A DNA stretch of 9,900 bases from an uncultured Muribaculaceae bacterium (GCA_947178235.1 CAMWXQ010000018.1:1-9900); one strand, 5' to 3'. Positions 1 to 6,587 are shown, numbered from the stretch's first letter. Notes: generated by a model from the letters alone, not told the origin. A program made the numbers and translations.

Positions 1-30
1 CTGTCTGGTGTTCATTGTCGGGTGCGGGGT

Positions 31-1731
31 TTACTTCTTCTTCCTGCGCTTGTCCGAGAGCTTGGAGTAGTCGCGTTCGGGGTCGGCGATCTCGCTGTGG
101 ATCCGTTTGCCGTAGAATTCGGCGCCCGTAAGGGCTCCGACGACCTTGCGGGCGTCGCTCTTGCGGACATCGAAGAGCGAGTATGCGGGCATGAGGTCGA
201 TGCGGCCCACGTCGACACGCTTGCCCTGGACGAGCTTGTTGAGCATGTCGATGAGGTTGCCGGCATAGAATCCGTCGCGTTTGCCGACATTGATGTATAT
301 GCGAGCCATGCCTGCGGGGGCCGAGCGGCGGTCCTTCTCGGCCTCGGTGGCGGGGCGCTCGCCCTTGGTGGCGCGGGGCTCCTTCTCGCGGCGGGGCTTC
401 ACGTCAATGAAGTCGATGTCGGGGACATTCTTGTAGTATTCGAGCAGGCGGTTGAATTCGAGCGAGATGACGCGTTTGAGCAGGTCCTCCTCGGAGAGCC
501 ATTCGAGCTTGCGCGATATGCCGGGGAGGTAGCGTGAGATCTCGTCCTCGTTGACCTTGACGCGTTCGAGGCGGTCGGCGAGGTTGTAGAGCTGTTTCTC
601 GATGATGTGCTCGGGCGAGGGGACTGGGAGGCGTTCGAACTTCTTGCCGATGATGCGTTCGATCTCGCGCAGGCGTCCCTGCTCGCGCTGGTGGATGATG
701 GCCACGGATACGCCTGTCTTGCCGGCGCGGCCCGTGCGGCCCGAGCGGTGGGTGTAGACAGCGACATCCTCGGGGAGGCCGTAGTTGATGACATGGGTGA
801 GGTCCGAGACGTCGAGGCCACGGGCGGCGACGTCGGTGGCGACCAGGAGTGTGACGACGCGGTCGCGGAACTTCTTCATGACTATGTCGCGCTGCTGCTG
901 GGAGAGGTCGCCGTGCAGGGCCTCGGCGTTGTATCCGTCGCGGATGAGGTTGTCGGCTATCTCCTGGGTGTCGCGGCGTGTGCGGCAGAAGACGATGCCG
1001 TAGACCCCGGGACAGTTGTCGACGACGCGTTTGAGGGCGAGGTACTTGTCCTGGGCCTTGACGAGATGGTAGATGTGGCGCACGGTGGATGCGCCCTCGT
1101 TGCGCGAGCCGACGACGATCTCCTCGTAGTCCTTCATGTACTTCTTGGCTATGCGGAGGATGTCCTTCGGCATGGTGGCCGAGAAGAGGAGCATCTTGCG
1201 CTCCTCGGGGACATGGGCGAGGATCTCGTCGATGGAGTCGAGGAAGCCCATGTTGAGCATCTCGTCGGCCTCGTCGAGCACGACGGTCGATACGGCGTCG
1301 AGCTTGACAACCTTTCGCTTGATGAGGTCTATGAGGCGCCCCGGGGTGGCGACGATGACCTGGGCCCCTGCGCGGAGGGCGCGTATCTGGCTCTCGATGC
1401 TCGACCCGCCGTAGACGGGGATCACCTTGATGCCGGGCAGGTACTTTGAGAAATCGGCGAGGTCGCCGGCGATTTGGAGGCAGAGCTCGCGTGTCGGGGA
1501 GAGGATGAGGGCCTGTGTGGCCTTGCGGTCGGGGTCGACGCGTTGGAGCACGGGGAGACCGAATGCGGCGGTCTTGCCTGTGCCGGTCTGTGCGAGGGCC
1601 ACGATGTCGTTGGCGTCGCCGAGCAGACGGGGGATGACGCGTTCCTGTATGGGCATGGGCTGTTCGAATCCGAGTTCCTCGACGGCCTTGCGCAGAGGTT
1701 CGGCGACACCCAGTTCTTCAAAAGTCTTCAT
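31..1731 (-). CDS. DEAD-box ATP-dependent RNA helicase with C-terminal DbpA-like RNA-binding domain
   Basis: A 566-residue cytoplasmic RNA helicase of the DeaD/CshA group, expected to unwind structured RNA in ribosome assembly or RNA decay. The helicase core has all the usual motifs: a Q motif ending at Q29, motif I AQTGTGKT at 47-54, PTREL at 79-83, TPGR at 129-132, DEAD at 153-156, SAT at 184-186, ATDVAARGLD at 298-307 and HRSGRTGRAG at 328-337. A charged linker (about 445-475) leads to an RNA-binding domain of the DbpA type (about 475-545), then a basic tail ending KRRKKK. This layout is common in Bacteroidetes helicases. Which of deaD, cshA or rhlE it matches functionally cannot be told from sequence. 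The ATG at 1731 starts directly on the Q-motif region (MKTFEELGV) with no Shine-Dalgarno sequence. It lies 85 bp downstream of the EnvC-like gene on the same strand and may be co-transcribed or have its own promoter. Confidence 0.96.
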   Translation of the reverse strand: MKTFEELGVAEPLRKAVEELGFEQPMPIQERVIPRLLGDANDIVALAQTGTGKTAAFGLPVLQRVDPDRKATQALILSPTRELCLQIAGDLADFSKYLPGIKVIPVYGGSSIESQIRALRAGAQVIVATPGRLIDLIKRKVVKLDAVSTVVLDEADEMLNMGFLDSIDEILAHVPEERKMLLFSATMPKDILRIAKKYMKDYEEIVVGSRNEGASTVRHIYHLVKAQDKYLALKRVVDNCPGVYGIVFCRTRRDTQEIADNLIRDGYNAEALHGDLSQQQRDIVMKKFRDRVVTLLVATDVAARGLDVSDLTHVINYGLPEDVAVYTHRSGRTGRAGKTGVSVAIIHQREQGRLREIERIIGKKFERLPVPSPEHIIEKQLYNLADRLERVKVNEDEISRYLPGISRKLEWLSEEDLLKRVISLEFNRLLEYYKNVPDIDFIDVKPRREKEPRATKGERPATEAEKDRRSAPAGMARIYINVGKRDGFYAGNLIDMLNKLVQGKRVDVGRIDLMPAYSLFDVRKSDARKVVGALTGAEFYGKRIHSEIADPERDYSKLSDKRRKKK

Positions 1732-1816
1732 AAGCGAAGTGGGTTTTATGTTTTTAGAATCGATGATTTGGATACCCCCGGGTCGGAGAGTGGGCCTTTG
1801 GAGAAAGGGGTATATA
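1732..1816. other. Spacer between EnvC-like gene and helicase gene, no clear signal
   Basis: This 85-bp gap separates two leftward genes. It holds a 5-bp stem (CCTTT at 1795-1799 with AAAGG at 1804-1808) that is not followed by a T tract on the leftward strand. No TAnnTTTG promoter element is seen reading leftward. The stretch before the helicase ATG is A-rich on the mRNA, as is usual for Bacteroidetes starts. It lacks the heptamer repeats found in the other spacers. Confidence 0.5.
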
Positions 1817-3211
1817 TTATTTAACCCAATTCGAGGGATTCAGTTTACTTTTTTCGTTGCGAACTTCGAAATGTAGCTGTCCGAAGCCCGGGCGCGTGCC
1901 CTCGGCGACCGCCCCGAGGGTCTGCCCCGTCGATACGCTCTGCCCCTTGGCGACCGAGACCGACGACAGGCCGGCGTAGACGGTGAGGTAGTTGCCGTGG
2001 CGCAGCATCACGATGGCCCCGTAGCCGGGCTGGCGGAAGATGGCCGATACGGTGCCCTTGAAGACGGCGCGGGCCGTGGCCCCGACCCCGGTCTCAATGT
2101 CGATGCCCGAGTTGTCGAGGGTGACGTGGGGGAGTGTCGGGTGTGGCTGCCGCCCGAAGGGGCGCGTTACCTTATACTTGCCCGCGACGGGGAAGAGGAG
2201 CTTGCCCTTGTTGGCGGCGAAGGAGCCCGTAAGGGCCGACGGCGCGGTGTTGGCGGCGGTGCGTGTCGTGGCGCGGGCCGAGGCCACATCCTCGGCCGAG
2301 GGGCCTGTCGCGGATGCGCCGCCCCCCTTGGGCGACTGTGTGGACTTGGCTGCGGCGGGGTCCTTGGCGTTGGCCTTGGCGGCCTCGCGGCGCTTGCGTT
2401 CGGCCTCCTCGCGAGCCATGCGCTCCTGCTCGGCGGCGATGATGCGGTCGAGCTCGCGGTCGAGGGCGCGCTCGCGCTTCTGCTGCTCGGCGAGCTGTGC
2501 GCGGAGCCGTCCGTCCTCGCGGCGCAGTGAGGCCACCATCTGTTTGGACTCGTCCTGTTTGGCTTTTAGTGACTTGTGTTCCTTGACGGCCTCGCGGCGC
2601 ATGAGGTCCTGGTCATGGCGCAGGCGTGTGAGGTGCTGACGGCGGTCGGCGATGCGGTCGAGCTGCCGCGATATGTCCTCGGCCTTCTCGCGCCTCCACT
2701 CGCCGAAACGGCGCAGATAGCGCAGGCGGCTCCATGCCTCGCCGAAGGTCTGGGCCCCGAAGAGGAAGCCCGTCGTGTTCAGTCGGCCTCCCGAGGGCTG
2801 GATGGCGTTGAGGGCGGCGGCATACGCCTTTCGCAGCCCTTCGAGCTCGGTTTCGAGTATGGCTATCGAGTCGGATGTACCCGTGATGGCCCCGCGCAGC
2901 GAGTCGATGCGCGAGTCTATGACCCCGACGCGTGCGGTCGAGGTGGCGATGTCGGCATTGAGCGAGCGCAGCTCACCCATGCGGCGGTTGAGCTCGCGGT
3001 CGGTGTCTTTGAGGCGTCCCGAGGTCTCCTCGATACGCTTGCGTGTGGCGGTCTGCTCGCGCTTCACGTCGCCCATCGTGCGCTCGGTCTTGGGCTTCTG
3101 CTTCGGCTTGGCTTTCCCCTTGTTCGGGGTGCGTGCCGATGCGTCCCCCGCACCGATGAGGACGAGGGCGACGAGGATGAGCAGTGGGCGTATCAGCGTT
3201 CGGAGGCTCAT
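1817..3211 (-). CDS. envC: EnvC-like murein hydrolase activator (coiled coil plus degenerate LytM/M23 domain)
   Basis: A 464-residue exported protein, likely periplasmic, that would activate cell-wall amidases during cell separation, as EnvC does in E. coli; that role is inferred from the family. Residues 1-26 form a signal peptide with a plausible cut after ASA (24-26). A long coiled coil rich in Arg, Glu and Lys runs from about 45 to 280, followed by a low-complexity Ala/Ser/Thr linker (about 280-330). The LytM domain occupies about 335-464. Its zinc-ligand positions are replaced: NSGID at 367-371 where active enzymes have HxxxD, YAGL at 412-415 instead of YAHL, and QLH at 445-447 instead of HxH. 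It should therefore not cut peptidoglycan itself. Its ATG overlaps the stop of the DUF4292 gene in ATGA, so the two are probably translationally coupled. The symbol reflects family membership, not tested function. Confidence 0.9.
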   Translation of the reverse strand: MSLRTLIRPLLILVALVLIGAGDASARTPNKGKAKPKQKPKTERTMGDVKREQTATRKRIEETSGRLKDTDRELNRRMGELRSLNADIATSTARVGVIDSRIDSLRGAITGTSDSIAILETELEGLRKAYAAALNAIQPSGGRLNTTGFLFGAQTFGEAWSRLRYLRRFGEWRREKAEDISRQLDRIADRRQHLTRLRHDQDLMRREAVKEHKSLKAKQDESKQMVASLRREDGRLRAQLAEQQKRERALDRELDRIIAAEQERMAREEAERKRREAAKANAKDPAAAKSTQSPKGGGASATGPSAEDVASARATTRTAANTAPSALTGSFAANKGKLLFPVAGKYKVTRPFGRQPHPTLPHVTLDNSGIDIETGVGATARAVFKGTVSAIFRQPGYGAIVMLRHGNYLTVYAGLSSVSVAKGQSVSTGQTLGAVAEGTRPGFGQLHFEVRNEKSKLNPSNWVK

Positions 3212-4020
3212 AGGTTACCGAGGGTCTGTGTGAGGGCCGCGGCCGGTATGCGCCGGTAGCCCGAGGGGATGGTGAAGGGTCGGGTGGCGTAGTCGGGGAG
3301 AGTGGATGATGCGCGCGAGCACTGGACCTCGACCGTCGCGCCGAAGAGCCGGCGTGTGTCCGAGGCGGCGTCGATGGCGAGGGTGATGTCCGAGGCCTCG
3401 GAGCCGGAGTATGTCACCTGGGCGCGGCGACCGCCGTGGCTCATGAGCAGTGCGGTGACCTTCGGGTCGGGCATCGAGACGGTGAAGCTGTACGACGGCT
3501 GACCGACAGGTACGCGGGGGAGTATGGAGAATCCCGAGCGCCCCGAGGGGGTGAGAGTGGCGTCCTTCAAGACGGGGACGGCGTCGCCGACGGTGAAGAG
3601 GCGGTCGAGCAGGAGGGCTTGGAGGTTGCCGACCGTCGCGGGATACCCTCCGAGCAGGTCGCGTATGCTCTCGGCCACATAGATGCGGTTGAGTTTGACA
3701 TACCCTTTGATGGAGTCATCGGTGACGGCGAGTGCCCCCGCCTCCATGCCGAAGATGCGGACGGAGAAGCGGATCTCGCGGTCGCGGACCATCGTGAGCG
3801 TGCCGCTCAGACGGGGCAGCGAGGTGCCGTCGACCCGCAGCGATGCGGGCACCGAGAGGGTCTGCCACGGACGGGCTGCTGCGGTCGCGAGCTGCTGGGC
3901 TGCGGCAGCCATCTCGCGTGGCGAGAGCTCGCCCCCGTCGGTCGGGGCTGTCTCCCTGCGGCTCGCGCACGAGACAGCCATGAGGGCAGCGAGCAGGGCG
4001 GGTAGTATTCTGTGTTTCAT
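3208..4020 (-). CDS. DUF4292 lipoprotein
   Basis: A 270-residue predicted lipoprotein. The N-terminus MKHRILPALLAALMAVSC is a lipoprotein signal with the acceptor Cys at 18. The residues after it (ASRR) do not look like the acidic surface-export signal of Bacteroidetes, so a periplasm-facing anchor is more likely. The rest resembles the DUF4292 family, which I recall as having a LolA/LolB-like beta fold; this is recognition by eye and the biochemical role is unknown. I chose the ATG at 4020 because it puts the signal peptide at the very N-terminus. A TTG at 4038 would add six residues and gains nothing. The stop overlaps the EnvC-like start by four bases. Upstream is the hairpin-rich repeat spacer, whose last hairpin ends about 15 bases before this ATG and could influence its translation. 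Confidence 0.85.
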   Translation of the reverse strand: MKHRILPALLAALMAVSCASRRETAPTDGGELSPREMAAAAQQLATAAARPWQTLSVPASLRVDGTSLPRLSGTLTMVRDREIRFSVRIFGMEAGALAVTDDSIKGYVKLNRIYVAESIRDLLGGYPATVGNLQALLLDRLFTVGDAVPVLKDATLTPSGRSGFSILPRVPVGQPSYSFTVSMPDPKVTALLMSHGGRRAQVTYSGSEASDITLAIDAASDTRRLFGATVEVQCSRASSTLPDYATRPFTIPSGYRRIPAAALTQTLGNL

Positions 4021-4035
4021 CTGTAATGTGTCATT

Positions 4036-4221
4036 CAAGTCTTCGACTTGAAGTTTAAAGTTTATGAGCTTCGCTCTGAGGTTTAAAGTTTATGAACTTC
4101 GCTCTGAGGTTTAAAGTTCAGTCGGGCCTACGGCCTCTTGAAAATGTGGATTTAAACTTTAAACCTAAGGCGCAAAGCGCCCTAAACTTTAAACTTAGAC
4201 TCTCGCGAAGCAAGAGTCTAA
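4036..4221 (-). repeat. Mini-hairpin array with TTTAAAC linkers between TPR and DUF4292 genes
   Basis: Six short hairpins alternate with GTTTAAAGTTT or its reverse complement. Stems: 4195-4203 with 4213-4221; 4169-4173 with 4177-4181; 4125-4128 with 4132-4135; 4094-4097 with 4101-4104; 4066-4069 with 4073-4076; 4036-4041 with 4045-4050. Loops are mostly three bases (TTC/GAA or AAA/TTT). Units 4053-4080 and 4081-4108 are a 28-bp tandem repeat differing at one base, and a third diverging unit starts at 4109. The linkers are in one orientation on the left and reversed on the right, so AAGTTTAAAGTTTA (4051-4064) is an exact 14-base inverted match to 4183-4196. The TPR stop codon (TAG, 4218-4220) lies within the first stem. 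The block is transcribed leftward if the genes form an operon. Confidence 0.85.
4053..4108. repeat. 28-bp tandem repeat, two near-identical units
   Basis: Units 4053-4080 and 4081-4108 both begin GTTTAAAGTTTATGA and end CTTCGCTCTGAG. They match at 27 of 28 positions, the difference being G versus A in the left arm of the small hairpin. A third unit from 4109 shares only its first ten bases before diverging. The array is too short and too different from the CRISPR repeat-spacer form to be one. Confidence 0.85.
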
Positions 4222-5969
4222 CGTCTCTGCTTGATCTTCTCGCGGATGGCGGGGGCATCGTCGGGGTTGTATTCGAGGGCCTTCTGCCACATCTCGCGGG
4301 CCTTGTCGTGCTCGCCGAGCTCCGAGTAGATGTCTCCGGCGTGGTCATATATCTCGGGGCCGAGCTCCGAGGGGTCGTCCGCGGCGAGCTCGATGGCGCG
4401 GTCTATCTGCTCGCGGGCCTCGGCATAGCGTCCGAGCTTGTAGAGCACCCACGCATAGGTGTCGAGTTTGGTGGGGTTGTCCACGGAGAGGCGACATGCC
4501 TTCTCGGCCATCGTGAGGGCGCGTTCGAGGTCCCGCTCTTCGCAGGCCATGTGATAGGCGGCATTGTTGAGGGCGAAGGAGTTGTCGGGGTTGTATTCGA
4601 GTGCCTTGTCGTATGCGGCGAATGCGCTGTCGGACATCTCGCGGGCTTGGAAGATGTCGCCGAGCGAGGTGTAGATCTGCGATATGGTCTCGATGTCCTT
4701 CGGCGATGCTGCCCCGAGGGCGCGGCGGTATGTCTCCTCGGCCGCGGCATAGTCCTTGCGCATATTGTTGATGACCCCGAGTTTGAGCAGGAGGTTGACG
4801 CTCTCGGGATAGTAGCGGAGGCCGCGGGTGACGGCATCCTCGGCGCGGATGGTGTCGTCGGTCTGGAAGTAGAGTGCCGAGAGGAAGTCCCAATCCGACT
4901 CGTTGGCTGGGTCGAGGCCGAGGGACTGTTCGAGCTGCTCGGCGGCTGCGGGCCAGTCCTTCTCCGAGGTTAGGAACGAGGTGTAGAGGGCGTGGACGTC
5001 ATGTTCGAGCGGATGTTGGAGTGTGAGCGTGTCGAACATGGCGCGGATGCGGGCGGGTGCGAGCGAGTCGCCAGTGTTGAGGTTGCTCTTCACATACTCC
5101 TGGATGAAACCGAGTTTGGTCTCGACGTCGAGATTCTCGCGGGTCATGGCATTGGCCATCTCGCGGGTGTATGCGGCTGAGTCCCCCTGGCTGCGGTAGT
5201 ATGCGGCCTTCGAGAAGTAGGCCCATCCGCTCGACGGGTCGAGCTCGATGGCGCGGTCGTAGAAGGCGAGCACCTCGGCACGGTCGCCGCCGAACTGGCC
5301 GTAGACATTACCCGAATAGATCTGGAAGTCGGGGTCGGTGGGGCGCAGGCCGCGCAGGCGGTCGGCGTCGGCGAATATCGCGGCGGTGTCGCCGAGCTGA
5401 TAGTAGAGTTCGAGCCTCTGTCCCGCGATCTGTACGCCGGGCCCCTGGGTGATCTCCAATGAGTCGAACAGGACGATGGCGCGGCGCAGGTCGGCGGTGT
5501 CCCCCGTGTGACCGAGGGCGCGGGCGGTGGCCCACGTCAGCTCGGGGCGCTCGGGATATGCGGCATGGAGCCTCAGCAGGACGCGGAGGGCTTCGGCGTC
5601 CTGTTGGAGCTTGTCGTTGATCATGGCGTACTGCGAGCCGGCCTGATAGTCGGCGGGGTTGGCGTCGACATACTCGCGCATGAGCCTCAGCGGTGTCTCG
5701 GCCGACCCCTCGGGCATGAGCACGAGCAGGTAGCGGGCGAGCTCGTAGCCGATCTCCTTGTCGTCGGGGTTGAGTTCGGCAGCCCGCTGCATCAGCGAGA
5801 ATGCGGCGTCGTTCTCCCCCTTGGCGCGCGAGCGCAGGGCTTCGAGGTATAGGTAGTCGGCCTTGTCGCGGTCTTCGCGCGAGGGGCCGGGCGAGCCCTT
5901 CGCGGCCCGTGCCCCGAGGCTCGCCCCGAGGGCCGCAAGAGCCAGTATGATGTACAGGAGGCGCTTCAT
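4218..5969 (-). CDS. Exported tetratricopeptide-repeat (TPR) protein
   Basis: A 583-residue protein with an N-terminal signal peptide (MKRLLYIILALAALGASLGARA, possible cut after residue 22), so it acts outside the cytoplasm. The body is a solenoid of helical repeats. Recognisable TPR units occur around 37-70, 215-248, 340-355, 360-390, 395-420, 430-462 (GDIFQAREMSDSAFAAYDKA), 465-495, 503-530 and 541-573 (GDIYSELGEHDKAREMWQKA). No enzymatic domain is visible, so it is probably a scaffold or adaptor; the partner is unknown. The ATG at 5969 was chosen because it opens directly on the signal peptide. The frame stays open up to 6266, but that part is antiparallel-free shadow coding over dut and has an unnatural Arg/His-rich composition. 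It lies 32 bases after dut with a heptamer repeat filling the gap. Confidence 0.92.
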   Translation of the reverse strand: MKRLLYIILALAALGASLGARAAKGSPGPSREDRDKADYLYLEALRSRAKGENDAAFSLMQRAAELNPDDKEIGYELARYLLVLMPEGSAETPLRLMREYVDANPADYQAGSQYAMINDKLQQDAEALRVLLRLHAAYPERPELTWATARALGHTGDTADLRRAIVLFDSLEITQGPGVQIAGQRLELYYQLGDTAAIFADADRLRGLRPTDPDFQIYSGNVYGQFGGDRAEVLAFYDRAIELDPSSGWAYFSKAAYYRSQGDSAAYTREMANAMTRENLDVETKLGFIQEYVKSNLNTGDSLAPARIRAMFDTLTLQHPLEHDVHALYTSFLTSEKDWPAAAEQLEQSLGLDPANESDWDFLSALYFQTDDTIRAEDAVTRGLRYYPESVNLLLKLGVINNMRKDYAAAEETYRRALGAASPKDIETISQIYTSLGDIFQAREMSDSAFAAYDKALEYNPDNSFALNNAAYHMACEERDLERALTMAEKACRLSVDNPTKLDTYAWVLYKLGRYAEAREQIDRAIELAADDPSELGPEIYDHAGDIYSELGEHDKAREMWQKALEYNPDDAPAIREKIKQRR

Positions 5970-5994
5970 CTTGGGAGTTGAAAGTTGAGGGTTG
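5970..5994 (-). repeat. CAAC heptamer repeat directly before the TPR start codon
   Basis: Reading leftward, the dut-TPR gap is built of seven-base units: CAACCCT, CAACTTT, CAACTCC, then CAAG touching the ATG at 5969. The mRNA strand of these units has no G except the last base. There is no Shine-Dalgarno sequence. The block is of the same kind as the one before proC, in the same orientation relative to the start codon. Confidence 0.75.
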
Positions 5995-6001
5995 AGATAG
6001 T

Positions 6002-6445
6002 TTACTCTGTCCCTGTGTGACCGAAGGCGCCGTCGCCGCGGACGGTCTCGTCGATGCGTGTCACGGGCTCCCACTCGACCTTGACATACTCCTTGATCAC
6101 CATCTGGGCGATGCGCTCGCCGGGATTGATGGTATAGGGCTCGTTGGAGAGGTTGATGACGATGATCCCGATGTCGCCGCGGTAGTCGGCATCGACCGTC
6201 CCGGGGGTGTTCACGAGCGAGATGCCGTGTTTCAGGGCGAGGCCCGAGCGGGGTCGTATCTGGCACTCATACCCCTGGGGGAGCTGGATTCTGAGGCCTG
6301 TGGGGATCAGTGTTCGTTCGAGCGGCCCGAGGGTCACGGGCTCCTTGATGAAGGCGCGGACATCCATCCCGGCTGCCGAGTGGGTCTCGTAGGCGGGGAG
6401 CGCGTTGTCCGAGTCGTTGATTATCTTAACCTTGATTTTTTCCAT
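6002..6445 (-). CDS. dut: dUTP diphosphatase (dUTPase)
   Basis: A 147-residue cytoplasmic enzyme that hydrolyses dUTP to dUMP and pyrophosphate. This keeps uracil out of DNA and supplies dUMP for thymidylate synthesis. All five motifs of the homotrimeric family are present: AAGMDVRA at 24-31, RPRSGLA at 64-70, NTPGTVDADYRGD at 79-91 with the likely catalytic Asp85 and the sugar-selecting Tyr88, RIAQMVI at 111-117, and the C-terminal flexible motif RGDGAFGHTG at 136-145. The length is close to the 151 residues of E. coli Dut. The ATG at 6445 gives a natural N-terminus (MEKIKVKII). It is the first gene of the leftward group and starts from a spacer shared with proC. A hairpin in its short leader (6457-6472) ends 11 bases before the ATG and could affect translation. 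Confidence 0.97.
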   Translation of the reverse strand: MEKIKVKIINDSDNALPAYETHSAAGMDVRAFIKEPVTLGPLERTLIPTGLRIQLPQGYECQIRPRSGLALKHGISLVNTPGTVDADYRGDIGIIVINLSNEPYTINPGERIAQMVIKEYVKVEWEPVTRIDETVRGDGAFGHTGTE

Positions 6446-6456
6446 AATATATACGC

Positions 6457-6472
6457 CGTGCCTTGTGGCACG
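6457..6472. other. Hairpin in the dut leader
   Basis: CGTGCC (6457-6462) pairs with GGCACG (6467-6472) around a four-base loop. Reading leftward it sits between the putative dut promoter and the ATG at 6445. Reading rightward it is followed by ACCTTTTT, which looks like a terminator, but there is no rightward gene before it to terminate. Confidence 0.6.
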
Positions 6473-6495
6473 ACCTTTTTAACAAGCGAAAGTAG

Positions 6496-6503
6496 CAAAA
6501 ATA
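6496..6503 (-). promoter_or_regulatory. dut: Putative -7 promoter element for dut
   Basis: On the leftward strand, 6503 to 6496 reads TATTTTTG, a full match to the Bacteroidetes -7 consensus TAnnTTTG. Transcription would start a few bases further left, giving a leader of roughly 45 bases. No good TTTG was found at the -33 position, so this rests on one element and its location upstream of the first gene. Confidence 0.5.
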
Positions 6504-6510
6504 GTTCGAT

Positions 6511-6532
6511 AAATCCCTATATTTAGGGATTT
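6511..6532. promoter_or_regulatory. Perfect palindrome between the divergent dut and proC promoters
   Basis: AAATCCCTA (6511-6519) and TAGGGATTT (6524-6532) are exact inverted copies around a TATT centre. The centre lies about 18 bases from each of the two TATTTTTG elements, so the palindrome covers the -33 zone of both. It could be an operator for a dimeric regulator. A rightward T run (6530-6536) also gives it terminator-like looks. Confidence 0.5.
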
Positions 6533-6538
6533 TTTTGA

Positions 6539-6546
6539 TATTTTTG
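6539..6546 (+). promoter_or_regulatory. proC: Putative -7 promoter element for proCBA
   Basis: TATTTTTG matches the Bacteroidetes -7 consensus TAnnTTTG and lies 70 bases before the proC ATG. Transcription would start near 6553, giving a leader of about 60 bases ending in the CAAC heptamers. No clear -33 TTTG is present at the usual distance. Confidence 0.5.
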
Positions 6547-6587
6547 CGGGATATTTCGGAGCCTCTCCCCTCCGACAACCCTTCTTT

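Noticed and set aside
1..15. Possible start of a further leftward gene (ATG at 15-13, 15 bases after the helicase stop)
   Set aside because: Only five codons (MNTRQ) are inside the window, with no supporting signal, so it cannot be called.
607..1449. Long rightward open frame (280 codons) opposite the helicase gene
   Set aside because: It lies wholly antisense to a gene with every DEAD-box motif. Long antisense frames are expected in GC-rich coding DNA, and its translation matches no family I know.
1795..1808. CCTTT/AAAGG stem as terminator after the EnvC-like gene
   Set aside because: Only five pairs and no T tract on the leftward strand.
4053..4136. 28-bp repeats as a CRISPR array
   Set aside because: The units are directly adjacent with no unique spacers between, there are only two good copies, and there is no cas gene.
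4092..4973. Rightward open frame (293 codons) across the hairpin spacer into the TPR gene
   Set aside because: It begins in repeat DNA and then runs antisense to TPR repeats. The composition is that of a mirror of the sense gene.
5970..6266. N-terminal extension of the TPR frame into dut
   Set aside because: The extra 99 residues are out-of-frame dut sequence, Arg/His-rich, and would bury the clear signal peptide that starts at 5969.
6511..6536. Palindrome plus T run as a rightward intrinsic terminator
   Set aside because: No rightward gene precedes it, the stem is AT-rich at its base, and it lies between two promoter-like elements.
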